This document shows positions 50,956 through 59,707 of a stretch of 64,000 nucleotides of DNA, one piece after another. Numbering within the stretch: the first letter of the stretch is position 1; each line of letters opens with the position of its first letter. A program made the translations under genes and the position numbers. The notes under the pieces are model-generated. The model saw nothing but the letters and a program-made list of their open reading frames with translations, searched no databases and had not been told where the DNA came from. The DNA comes from Flavobacteriales bacterium. GTDB lineage: Bacteria; Bacteroidota; Bacteroidia; Flavobacteriales_C; GCA-002722245. Where the stretch lies: NCBI GenBank assembly GCA_023251095.1, contig JAHEZL010000013.1:1-64000 (forward strand), in the 5' to 3' direction.

Positions 50956-53494
50956 AACAAGATATAAAGTATTGCAGTATGGGATTTATCCTGTAACCAT
51001 GCTTCTTTCTGTTGTTTTGTTTTTTGCTTTGCAAGCTGTTGATGAAAAATACTTAGCGGCTACTACCGTGCCGGTTTTGTTTGCCATCCTCATTATTATC
51101 ATCAGTGAAAAATACCTGCCGTTTAAAAAAGAGTGGAAGCCAACTACAAAGGATTTTAAAAATGATGGACTCTATCTTTTGCTGATTCAAACCCTATTGC
51201 CTAAGATTTTTGTTTGGTTGCTGGCCTTGTTTACGCTGCGTTTTTTAAAGCGGAATGATTTGATCATTTTCGATATATGGCCTTCTCATCTTCCTCTCGG
51301 AATTCAGGCCCTGATGGTGGTGCTCATATCAGATTTTGCAAGGTACTGGCTGCATCGGTTGAATCATACTATTCCTGTTTTATGGCGCTTGCATGCGGTT
51401 CATCATTCGGTAGATAAAATGTACTGGATGAATACTTCCCGTTTTCATCCGCTGGAAAAAGCACTACAATTTCTAATGGATGTTCTTCCATTTATGCTGT
51501 TGGGGGTTCCGGAAGAAGTACTTGCCTTGCATTTGGTGTTGTATGGTGTGAACGGATTTTTTCAGCATTGCAACATCGACCTGAAGTTTGGCTGGCTCAA
51601 CTACATTGTGAGCAGTACGGAGTTGCACCGGTGGCATCATTCACGCCTTCCCGAAGAATCCAATAATAATTATGGTAACAATGTTATTGTTTGGGATCTT
51701 TTATTCGGATCGTATTTTATACCTGAAGAAAGAAAAGTTGAAGAACTGGGACTGATCAATAAAAACTATCCTTCGGATTTTACGGGCCAGATGAAAGCGC
51801 CGCTAAGAAACAATTACGATAAAATAGATTCGCCTGAAATAAGTCTTTCAGCTTTGCTTTTGAATTGGCTGATGAAAGTCAAAATTGCCATTATTAAAAG
51901 AACCAGCTACAAAGATTTTTATGAAGGAACTAAGCGATGTGCTTTTCAGCAAAATCAGGTTTTGTTGCGTATTATCAACAACAATAAAAACACATCTTTT
52001 GGTGAAAATCATTCATTTAATTCCATTGCTACTTACCAGGATTTTAAAAAGTTAGTTCCTGTAAACACTTATGAAGATTTAAAACCTTACATCGTTGAGC
52101 AGGCAAAAAACAAAAACACTAAATCAATAATAAGCGATGAAATTATCATGTTCAACAAAACGAGTGGTACTACATCGGAACCTAAATTGATACCGGTAAC
52201 CCGGCAGACTTTAAAAGGGCTCAAAAAAAGTCAGCAGATATCTATGTATTTGCAATATAAAAGTCAGTCTTTGGGTTATGTGGGGAAAGTTATGGGAATT
52301 GTAAGTCCTGCAATTGATTCAATGAGTGAATACAATATTCCCGTGGGTTCAGCATCCGGACTTTTTTATAAAAACATGCCTTTCTTTGTCCGCAGTAAGT
52401 ATGTGGTGCCGCACGCTGTATTTGAAATTGATGATTATGAATTAAAATACTACTGCATTTTGCTACTTAGCCTGCAACATACAGATGTCACTTATTGCGG
52501 AACTGCAAATCCTACTACATTTTTAAAATTGACTAAAATTTTAAATGAAAGAAAAGCTGATTTTTTAAAGGATTTAAAATCGGGTTCTGTTTCCGGCTTA
52601 GCAGAAAAATCTGAGATAAGAGAAGTGATTTTAAAAAAGCTGAAGCCTTCAAAAGAGAGAATAGCGGAACTTGAAAAAATATTTGAATCGCAGGAAAAGC
52701 TGGCCTTTCACCATTTGTGGCCACATATAAAATTGCTCACTACCTGGTCGGGAGGAAGCTGTGGTGTTGCATTAAAAACGGTTCTTGAACTGATGCCTGA
52801 AAACACAACAGTGATTGATCCTGGCTATCTTTCCAGCGAATTGCGCGGATCGATTACCTTCGATGCAAAAACGCAAGGCGGACTTTTTACTTTTCAGGAT
52901 AATTTTTTTGAATTTGTTGAACGCAGCAACTGGGAAAGCGAAAAGCTTGAATTTCTTCTTCTCCATGAGCTGGAAGTAAATAAGGAATATTATCTTTTTG
53001 TGACTACTTCGGCAGGGTTGTATCGTTATAATATGAATGATATTATAAAAGTAAGTGGCTTCGTTAATCAGTGTCCGCTTGTACATTTCATTCAAAAAGG
53101 AAAAGGAGTGTGCAACATCACCGGTGAAAAATTATATGAAAGTCAGTTGTTAACGGCTTTAAACCAATTGGGATTAAACTATTTATTTGTTCAGGTTTTG
53201 GCCAATGAAGAAACCTGTACTTACGAATGTTATATTGAAACAGATAAAACCATCAACAGCGATTCGGTTTCCGATCAGCTAGATGCATTGATTTGCGAAC
53301 AAAATATGGAATACAAAGAAAAACGGGCCAGCAAAAGATTGAAGCGCATTGAAATAAAAAACCTGAAAACAGGCGCCTTTGATTTAATTAAGCAACAATT
53401 CATACTCACGGGTAAAAATGAAAGTCAGTACAAAACCATTTTGCTGCAGTATAAAAAAGATATGGGTACCGACTTAAATCAATATCTGAAATAA
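50945..53494 (+). CDS. Fusion: fatty acid hydroxylase/sterol desaturase domain + GH3-type acyl-acid amido synthetase domain
   Basis: One uninterrupted 849-residue frame. Residues ~1-280 are a membrane di-iron hydroxylase: several hydrophobic helices and the His clusters HRLNH (137-141), HAVHH (150-154), H208 and HRWHH (228-232). Residues ~310-849 are a GH3-family (auxin-responsive type) adenylating enzyme. Its ATP motif is FNKTSGTTSEPK (403-414), the YxxSE motif is GYLSSE (627-632), and YRYNMND (693-699) ends the motif set, followed by VSGF and a GEKLYE stretch. The plant relatives form acyl-adenylates and couple them to amino acids. I infer hydroxylation of a lipid acid and its amide formation by one protein. 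Overlaps the methyltransferase gene by 11 bp; one base separates it from the enolase gene. Confidence 0.88.
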   Translation: MGNKTRYKVLQYGIYPVTMLLSVVLFFALQAVDEKYLAATTVPVLFAILIIIISEKYLPFKKEWKPTTKDFKNDGLYLLLIQTLLPKIFVWLLALFTLRFLKRNDLIIFDIWPSHLPLGIQALMVVLISDFARYWLHRLNHTIPVLWRLHAVHHSVDKMYWMNTSRFHPLEKALQFLMDVLPFMLLGVPEEVLALHLVLYGVNGFFQHCNIDLKFGWLNYIVSSTELHRWHHSRLPEESNNNYGNNVIVWDLLFGSYFIPEERKVEELGLINKNYPSDFTGQMKAPLRNNYDKIDSPEISLSALLLNWLMKVKIAIIKRTSYKDFYEGTKRCAFQQNQVLLRIINNNKNTSFGENHSFNSIATYQDFKKLVPVNTYEDLKPYIVEQAKNKNTKSIISDEIIMFNKTSGTTSEPKLIPVTRQTLKGLKKSQQISMYLQYKSQSLGYVGKVMGIVSPAIDSMSEYNIPVGSASGLFYKNMPFFVRSKYVVPHAVFEIDDYELKYYCILLLSLQHTDVTYCGTANPTTFLKLTKILNERKADFLKDLKSGSVSGLAEKSEIREVILKKLKPSKERIAELEKIFESQEKLAFHHLWPHIKLLTTWSGGSCGVALKTVLELMPENTTVIDPGYLSSELRGSITFDAKTQGGLFTFQDNFFEFVERSNWESEKLEFLLLHELEVNKEYYLFVTTSAGLYRYNMNDIIKVSGFVNQCPLVHFIQKGKGVCNITGEKLYESQLLTALNQLGLNYLFVQVLANEETCTYECYIETDKTINSDSVSDQLDALICEQNMEYKEKRASKRLKRIEIKNLKTGAFDLIKQQFILTGKNESQYKTILLQYKKDMGTDLNQYLK

Positions 53495-53495
53495 G

Positions 53496-54608
53496 ATGCT
53501 GAAAACTTTAGAATTCGTCAGTTTAAAAATTCCTTTCAAGTTAAGTTTTAAGCATAATTCTGCTGAAAGAAAAGAAACTCAAACATTAATTATTATTGCT
53601 GATGATGGTATATTCAAAGGTTATGGTGAAGGTTGTCCGCGGGAATATGTGACGAATGAATCCATGCTTACGGCAAACAATTTTTTTAGTAAAGTAAAAA
53701 GTATAATTATAGAAGAGATTTGTGATCTGGATTCCCTAGTGCTTTTTAAAAATAAAAATGCCCCTGATATCGAAAAAAATCATGCAGCATGGTGTGCGAT
53801 TGAAATTGCCTTATTGGATTTGTTTGCAAAACAAAAGCATTGTTCTGTAGAGAAATTATTGAAGCGGAATGAACTCAGCGGTGAATTTAAATATACTGCT
53901 GTTGTGGGGGATGGTTCTGTGAAATATTTTACGGAAATAGTGCGTCAACATCTGAAACTTGGTTTTAATGATTTCAAATTAAAAATAAGTGGCAATGCAG
54001 AAATTGACTATGAAAAAATAGCTATTTTAAAGGATTTGTGCAGCTCATGTACCATCAGGCTGGATGCCAATAATGTTTGGGAAAATACAGCGGATGTTGT
54101 TCGTTATATCAATAGACTACCCTTTCCGATTAGTGCTTTGGAAGAACCGCTTCAGGATAAAAAACTGGATAGTCTTATAGCACTTTCCAAAGAAATTAAA
54201 ACACCAATTATTCTTGATGAATGTTTCAATCATTTTGATGATCTGCAAAAAATAGCGCTGTATAAAGAAGCTTTTATTATAAATCTTAGAGTATCGAAAA
54301 TGGGCGGAATCATTAATTCATTAAGGATAGCTGATTTTTGTGTTGAAAATGGAATAGCAGTGAATATAGGTGCTCAAGTGGGAGAAACAAGCATTTTAAC
54401 TCGTGCAGCTTTGTTTATTGCTAATGCAATTAGCCCACATTATATTGGCTTGGAAGGTGGGTATGGAACTTTTTTATTGCAAAATGATCTTGTTGAAAAA
54501 CCTTTAATGTTTGGTGAAGGAGGAGTAATGGATCCGAAGGTTTTGTTGGATCATGAAGTAAATGGACTTCAGCTCAATGTTTTAGGGGATAATTTAAAAC
54601 TTCGCTAA
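53496..54608 (+). CDS. Enolase-superfamily enzyme (muconate lactonizing/dipeptide-epimerase-like)
   Basis: The 370-residue protein has an enolase N-terminal capping domain (FKHNSAERKETQT, GYGEGCPREYVT) and a barrel with the full catalytic set. This set is Lys161/Lys163 in FKLKISG, Asp190 in RLDANN, Glu216 in LEEPL, Asp241 in LDECF and Lys268 in SKMGG. The two opposed lysines are what epimerases, racemases and o-succinylbenzoate synthases need. The eighth strand reads GLEGGYG and lacks the DxD seen in L-Ala-D/L-Glu epimerases, so a dipeptide is not assured as substrate. It is the last gene of the P450 operon and overlaps the TonB receptor gene (opposite strand) by 15 bp. Confidence 0.82.
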   Translation: MLKTLEFVSLKIPFKLSFKHNSAERKETQTLIIIADDGIFKGYGEGCPREYVTNESMLTANNFFSKVKSIIIEEICDLDSLVLFKNKNAPDIEKNHAAWCAIEIALLDLFAKQKHCSVEKLLKRNELSGEFKYTAVVGDGSVKYFTEIVRQHLKLGFNDFKLKISGNAEIDYEKIAILKDLCSSCTIRLDANNVWENTADVVRYINRLPFPISALEEPLQDKKLDSLIALSKEIKTPIILDECFNHFDDLQKIALYKEAFIINLRVSKMGGIINSLRIADFCVENGIAVNIGAQVGETSILTRAALFIANAISPHYIGLEGGYGTFLLQNDLVEKPLMFGEGGVMDPKVLLDHEVNGLQLNVLGDNLKLR

Positions 54609-57134
54609 AACTCTAAAGTTCAGCAAGCGACTTGTTAAATGGTTGGGCACTGCATATTGCGTGTTGGCCACATCTTTGATCCAAAAATAACTTACGGTAT
54701 TTTCAATATCGAGCAAATTGAACACTTCGGCGCGCAGCATCAATCCATCCAGAAAGCGGAGCAGGCTGGTTTGTTTGATAGGTACCAATTGTTTTCCTTT
54801 TCGGAGGAGATTGTCTTTAATGACTTCATAAGAGAAACCGATGTCTACACGGCGGTAATCAGGAATGCGCAATACATTGCGAAATTGCACCGACCCCGGC
54901 ACTCCAAAGGGATAACCTGTTCCGTAGCTCAGGGTAAGGTGAAGTTTTAAAGCAGGGAAGCGTGGCATTTCATCTTGAAAAAAGAGATTGGCTGCAAAGC
55001 GCTGGTCGGTGGAGCGGGGAATGAATCCCGGATTCACTTTTAAACTGTCGGTAGCCACATTGTTGGTGGTGTAGCCGCTGTGAATTTCTTCTCCTTGTGA
55101 ATTGAAATAGCGGTAATAATAATTGTTGGTGATGTCTTCCTGAGTGGTCATGTAAGTGAGACTTAACCAGGATTCCAGTCCTTTTACAAATTCACCGTTC
55201 AGTCGCCCTTCAATTCCTCTTGCAAAGCCGTGTGAACTGTTTGTGCCATAGTAATTGATTTGTACCTGATCTACATCGTAAGGAATTAAATTGTAGAGGT
55301 CTTTGTAGTAGGCTTCTGTGGTGAGTTTAAAGGGGCGTTTCCACCAGTAAAAGCTGCTGGTCATAGCTATGCCATACTGAATAGAGGTTTGCGCCATTAC
55401 GCCTGTTTGTAATTGGTATTGCAAATTTCTTAGTTCTTTGTAAAAAGGGGGTTGCTGGTAAACGCCAACATAGGCGCGGTAAGCAAATTTTAAACTGTCG
55501 CTTGCTTTGTGGGAGGGGAGGTAGTTGAGCAATACACGCGGACTCACCACCACTTGTTGATTGTAGTCCCAGTAGTTGGCCCGAATTCCGGTGGACATTG
55601 TTAACTCTCTTCCGTTTTTATTACTGAACAGCGACCAGTTTCTTTGCAGAAAGGCCATGAAGCGATTGGTTTGTAATTGATTGTTGGCTTGAATCGAAAC
55701 GGGAAAAACAATCTGCTGACCGGTGTTGGGTAAGGAATAGCCCGCCGAATCCAGGTTTTGCCATTGTTTGTAGGAGGCATCAATGATTTCCATCTGGTAT
55801 TTCAATCCCCACAACCAGCCGCCTTTTTCGTATTTGTATTCGCCGTTCCATTCAAAATTATAAATGGTGGCGTTGAGCTGACTCCGCGTGTGATTGAGAA
55901 AGGAACCTGCGCCTAAATTAAAAGCTACTTTTCCGAAATCGGTACTTCCCAAATCATTTTCCAGAGAGTTAAGCGCATAGGCACCCAAAATATCGAAACC
56001 TACTTTTTCATTTGTGTTGTAGGCCGAGGTGTTGAATTTCATTTTTAGGCGGTAGTTCGGTTTGTATTCGGCCGAGAAGGCTCCGAAATAACTTTCAAAT
56101 ATATCGTCCTCTTTTCCTTCAAAAAATACTTTTAACTGAAAAGCATTGTTGATCCCACCAAACCTGGTTTCTCTGTTGGCAGGAATAGAGAAAAATTCAT
56201 TGCGTGCGATGTTTCCCAAAAAAGAGATTTCCCATTTTTTACCGAGAGGATAAGTGATGTAGGTTTGAAAATCAATAAAATTTGGTTTGTAAGTTCCCTG
56301 TGTTTCTGTGGAGTTGAGTAAATAAGCATTTGATTTTTGGCGGAAGCCCATCAGATAAGTTCCTTTGTTACGGGCGAATTTTCCTTCGGTATGAGCCCGA
56401 ACACCTAGTAAACTAAGGTTAAGCGAGTGGGCTATGGAATCGGGTTTTTTGTAGGTGATGTCCAGTACCGACGACATTTTATCTCCGAAACGGGCTTCGA
56501 AACCACCGGCATAAAAATTAAGATTGTCGACCATATCCGAGTTCACAAAACTCAATCCTTCCTGCTCTCCCGCACGCACCAGTAGGGGTCGGAAGATTTC
56601 AATGCCGTTGACATAAATTAAATTTTCATCGAAGTTTCCTCCGCGAACGGAGTATTGACTGCTTAGTTCATTGTTGTTGCTTACTCCGGGCAATGATTTT
56701 ATAATGTCGGTTGCGTCACCACCGGCCGAAACAAAGTTATTGAGGTGTTTCGCATTGATTTTTATTTCTCCCTTGCTGTTTTTTTCTCTTTCAATTTTTA
56801 TCACTTTAGTGGATAAAATATGGAGAGTCATTACCATATTTAAATTAAGCTTTTCACCCGGTGCCACTTTAATTTTTTTGATGATGGGCAGATAGTTGAT
56901 CTGGGTGAATTCCAGCGTGAAAGCTTTATTGGCCGGTAATTTTATGGCAAAGGTACCACTGTCGCCGGTGCTGTTTATTTCACGGAGTTCACTTACGTAT
57001 ATGTAAACGTCTTTAATTAAAGTTCCGTTGCTGTCTCTAAGGGAACCATATACTTCTCCCTGATCTTGCGCCAAACTTTGAATCGAACAAAAGGCAAGAA
57101 AAAAGAGAATGATATGTGAAAAGCTACTTTTCAA
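54594..57134 (-). CDS. TonB-dependent outer-membrane receptor
   Basis: The 846-residue protein has a signal peptide (MKSSFSHIILFFLAFCSIQSLAQ). A carboxypeptidase-regulatory-like domain follows (EVYGSLRDSNGTLIKDVYIYVS, residues ~25-100). Then come the plug (DATDIIKSLPGVSNNNELSSQYSVRGGNFDENLIYVNGIE, ~140-230) and a 22-strand-type barrel. The C-terminus reads RLLNFRVLAKF, ending in Phe. Substrate class is not evident; no SusD-like partner is adjacent. Its start overlaps the preceding gene by 11 bp, and its 3' end overlaps the enolase gene on the other strand. Confidence 0.9.
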   Translation of the reverse strand: MKSSFSHIILFFLAFCSIQSLAQDQGEVYGSLRDSNGTLIKDVYIYVSELREINSTGDSGTFAIKLPANKAFTLEFTQINYLPIIKKIKVAPGEKLNLNMVMTLHILSTKVIKIEREKNSKGEIKINAKHLNNFVSAGGDATDIIKSLPGVSNNNELSSQYSVRGGNFDENLIYVNGIEIFRPLLVRAGEQEGLSFVNSDMVDNLNFYAGGFEARFGDKMSSVLDITYKKPDSIAHSLNLSLLGVRAHTEGKFARNKGTYLMGFRQKSNAYLLNSTETQGTYKPNFIDFQTYITYPLGKKWEISFLGNIARNEFFSIPANRETRFGGINNAFQLKVFFEGKEDDIFESYFGAFSAEYKPNYRLKMKFNTSAYNTNEKVGFDILGAYALNSLENDLGSTDFGKVAFNLGAGSFLNHTRSQLNATIYNFEWNGEYKYEKGGWLWGLKYQMEIIDASYKQWQNLDSAGYSLPNTGQQIVFPVSIQANNQLQTNRFMAFLQRNWSLFSNKNGRELTMSTGIRANYWDYNQQVVVSPRVLLNYLPSHKASDSLKFAYRAYVGVYQQPPFYKELRNLQYQLQTGVMAQTSIQYGIAMTSSFYWWKRPFKLTTEAYYKDLYNLIPYDVDQVQINYYGTNSSHGFARGIEGRLNGEFVKGLESWLSLTYMTTQEDITNNYYYRYFNSQGEEIHSGYTTNNVATDSLKVNPGFIPRSTDQRFAANLFFQDEMPRFPALKLHLTLSYGTGYPFGVPGSVQFRNVLRIPDYRRVDIGFSYEVIKDNLLRKGKQLVPIKQTSLLRFLDGLMLRAEVFNLLDIENTVSYFWIKDVANTQYAVPNHLTSRLLNFRVLAKF

Positions 57135-57753
57135 TTTTTAAATCACCGTTGCGCCAGGCTTTGATAAATTGAGCCCATGCGATAGGATTGAGCAGATTGT
57201 TTGGAGGCAATTGTCCGGCATAATACAATCTGCTTTTGTATTGATCCTGCTGCCATTTGTAATTCAAACTTGCGTCAGCGCGGTATTCAACAGAATTGTC
57301 CACCTGCATTCTATTCAAATTCTTTTTTGCATTTTCCATATCGCCTTCGGGAACTTTCATGTTTTCGAAAGCATATTTAAACTGCTCATAAGTGGGCCAT
57401 CTAGAAATAATGATGGGTTCAATTTTACTTACTCTTTCCATGGTTTGAATCAAAGAATAAGAGGATTGAGAAAGGGTATCGGCAAGGATATACATTTCTG
57501 ATTTATAGCCGTCGCAATAAAATCCTAGGGTGTCACCCAATGTAACTACCAAAGAGAAATAACCTGAAAAGTCGGTGAGGGTTTCGCGGGATGTTCTTTT
57601 CACCAGAATGTGGGCATAAGCCACGGGGTGCAGACTGTCTTTAGTAATGATAATCCCCGTGAGCTGAATTACTTTTTTTGAATTTTGTGCCACTAAGGAC
57701 GAGCATGCGGATGAGAATGCTATCAAAAAGATATATAGAAATTTGTTTCTCAT
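57124..57753 (-). CDS. Secreted carboxypeptidase-regulatory-like-domain protein
   Basis: The 209-residue protein begins MRNKFLYIFLIAFSSACSSLVAQ, a signal peptide with a Cys but without a strict lipobox context. Residues ~30-105 (IQLTGIIITKDSLHPVAYAHILVKRTSRETLTDFSGYFSLVV) form the beta-sandwich of CarboxypepD-regulatory domains, which also open TonB receptors of this phylum. The rest is helical (FENMKVPEGDMENAKKNLNRMQ) and Asn/Trp-rich (GQLPPNNLLNPIAWAQFIKAW). It is translationally coupled to the TonB receptor, so it is probably an accessory of that receptor. Confidence 0.75.
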   Translation of the reverse strand: MRNKFLYIFLIAFSSACSSLVAQNSKKVIQLTGIIITKDSLHPVAYAHILVKRTSRETLTDFSGYFSLVVTLGDTLGFYCDGYKSEMYILADTLSQSSYSLIQTMERVSKIEPIIISRWPTYEQFKYAFENMKVPEGDMENAKKNLNRMQVDNSVEYRADASLNYKWQQDQYKSRLYYAGQLPPNNLLNPIAWAQFIKAWRNGDLKIEK

Positions 57754-57780
57754 GATGTAAAGCTAATAAAAACGGAGGGA

Positions 57781-59544
57781 CTATTTTATTATTGTAAGCT
57801 TTACTTCTTGAGTATTTTTATTGCCGTCGGAAACCACCACTTTAACAGTGTGAGGGCCTTCTGTGAGGTATTTAGGGATATCAACTGTTAGGGTTTTGCT
57901 TTTCGGTTCAAGGAAGGCAATTTCCCAGTTGTCATCAAAATACACGTCGTATTTGTAGAGGCCGGTTCCCCAATCTTCAATCGTGAATTTTAGTTGAGTA
58001 AGAGCGGCAATACTTCCGTTGTTTTTAATGTTGACGAGAGAAACAAAGGGTTTTAGCGTATCGATACTTAAGCAGTAAGCGCCCAGATATTTCACTTCGG
58101 CTTTCACGGTGTTGTTTCTGAATTCGGTGGTAAAGTGTTTGGAAGGAATACCATTGTTGTTCACCTTGGCAATGGTCAGTTTTTCTTTCATGGGAAAGAG
58201 AGAACTGTCTACCGTAAAATACAAAATTACTTTTCGTTGAATGGGCGTTCCTTCACCCAATACCTGATGGATGTCGCTTAAGCAGCGGCCAATTTTTTCG
58301 CGTTTGGTATGTTTGAAGTTGGTGGAATTGTAAAAAGTGTAAGGCTTGATGTCGATGGTAAAAGTACTGTCGGTATATTGAAAATCCTGATTGTGACAAA
58401 CCAAGGGATCTTTGCAAATGGCAGGAGCAGTTCTTTCTATTTTTTTTCCCTGGCGCACCTTAAAATTTAAAGTGGTTTTATTTAAATAAGCATCGTAAAC
58501 GGTGTAGGTGATGGTGTGCAGGTTGGTGTCCGACAAAATTATTCTTCCTTCATTTTCAACATTATCGTAGATGCCCAGTTGATTGTTTTGGTCCAGATAA
58601 CTTTTGTGTATCCAGCGGTGATAGTTTGCACGGTAAGAATAATCGGTATGTGTGTTGATGTAGCGCGTATTACTGAAGGCAATGTGATCCATTTCGTGGC
58701 GGTATACTTCGTGACTGTCGATGGCCAATGAAATGATATAAACACCACATTGATTGGCATAGCCACTTAAGCGGTCGATAGTGGAAACCCCAAAGCCAAT
58801 CGGGCCATACACCTCAATAGGATGGGGATGTACGGTAGAATCTTTTTCAGTATACAAATGATATTTTCCCTGAATTTTTACGGTGTGAAAATATTGTGCG
58901 GAAATTTGATTGTTGACAGATGACGAATCGGAAAGCGGATAAACTCTGATGCCATAAATTTCGGGAGGAATTTTATCTACTACCGGTAAGCCGAAAAGCA
59001 AAGGATTGCATTGAATATCTCCTTTTCTGATTTCAAAATGAATGTGAGGATGTTCGGAAGCACCTGTATTTCCTGAAAAAGCAACCATCTCTCCTTTTTT
59101 AACGAGGATAGAGTCGGGAGCAAAACGGTAGTCGGCGTCGTTCCATTGAACGTTGTGTTGTCGCTGACGGAGCAGACTGTCGATTCTCGGACTCATTTTA
59201 TTTAAATGTGCATATACCGTTGTGAAACCGTTGGGGTGAGTAATGAAAAGAGTTCGGCCATAGCCGTATGGCGATAAATCAATTCGTGATACATAACCAT
59301 CTGCCGCTGCATAAACATTTCTCCATTCCACTCCGCCTGTTTTTACATCGAGTCCGCCGTGAAAATGGTTGTTTCTTAATTCTCCGAAATTCCCCGCACA
59401 GCCCACCGGACCATCAGTCGGCCATATGAAATAACCTTTAGGATATTTTATAGCGTTGCTGTCGGTAACAATAGAATCCTGAGCGAAAGCATTCACACTG
59501 AAAAATAAAAGCAGAAGGAAAATGTTGTAAAAATTGTTTTTCAT
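57781..59544 (-). CDS. M23-family metallopeptidase with C-terminal Ig-like region
   Basis: The protein has a signal peptide (MKNNFYNIFLLLLFFSVNAFAQ). The LytM/M23 domain follows (residues ~45-185): HxxxD in HFHGGLD (His62, Asp66), YAHLNKMSP, and HPHIHFEIR with HxH at 167-169. All zinc ligands are present, so it can cut peptidoglycan peptide bonds. The remaining ~400 residues are beta-rich and end in a stretch like LTQLKFTIEDWGTGLYKYDVYFD, an Ig-type module. The start at 59544 is preferred; ATG 59565 would place MSIFGPA before the signal peptide. First gene of an operon with the CarboxypepD-domain protein and the TonB receptor. Confidence 0.88.
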   Translation of the reverse strand: MKNNFYNIFLLLLFFSVNAFAQDSIVTDSNAIKYPKGYFIWPTDGPVGCAGNFGELRNNHFHGGLDVKTGGVEWRNVYAAADGYVSRIDLSPYGYGRTLFITHPNGFTTVYAHLNKMSPRIDSLLRQRQHNVQWNDADYRFAPDSILVKKGEMVAFSGNTGASEHPHIHFEIRKGDIQCNPLLFGLPVVDKIPPEIYGIRVYPLSDSSSVNNQISAQYFHTVKIQGKYHLYTEKDSTVHPHPIEVYGPIGFGVSTIDRLSGYANQCGVYIISLAIDSHEVYRHEMDHIAFSNTRYINTHTDYSYRANYHRWIHKSYLDQNNQLGIYDNVENEGRIILSDTNLHTITYTVYDAYLNKTTLNFKVRQGKKIERTAPAICKDPLVCHNQDFQYTDSTFTIDIKPYTFYNSTNFKHTKREKIGRCLSDIHQVLGEGTPIQRKVILYFTVDSSLFPMKEKLTIAKVNNNGIPSKHFTTEFRNNTVKAEVKYLGAYCLSIDTLKPFVSLVNIKNNGSIAALTQLKFTIEDWGTGLYKYDVYFDDNWEIAFLEPKSKTLTVDIPKYLTEGPHTVKVVVSDGNKNTQEVKLTIIK

Positions 59545-59707
59545 CGCAGGCCCAAAAATACTCATCCTTGACCTTAATTGGATGCAAATAATATCAACAA
59601 AGGATTGTTTAGTTCCATCGGTATTTTTATTATTTGTGTAAATTTTACACTTTTGTCTTTGAATTCATCTTTTTATAAAATATATTTAGTTTCAAAGAGA
59701 TTGTGTT

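Noticed and set aside
53496-54608. MenC (o-succinylbenzoate synthase) paired with the MenE-like gene at 45.6 kb
   Set aside because: The enolase-family gene is 7 kb away on the other strand in a different operon and its N-terminal motif (GYGEGCPREYVT) is unlike the MenC proteins I know; menaquinone neighbours are absent.
59553-59560. TATTTTTG (minus strand) as the promoter of the M23 operon
   Set aside because: The nearest TTTTG is about 24 bases away and the box is only ~9 bp from the chosen start, so the evidence is too weak to list.
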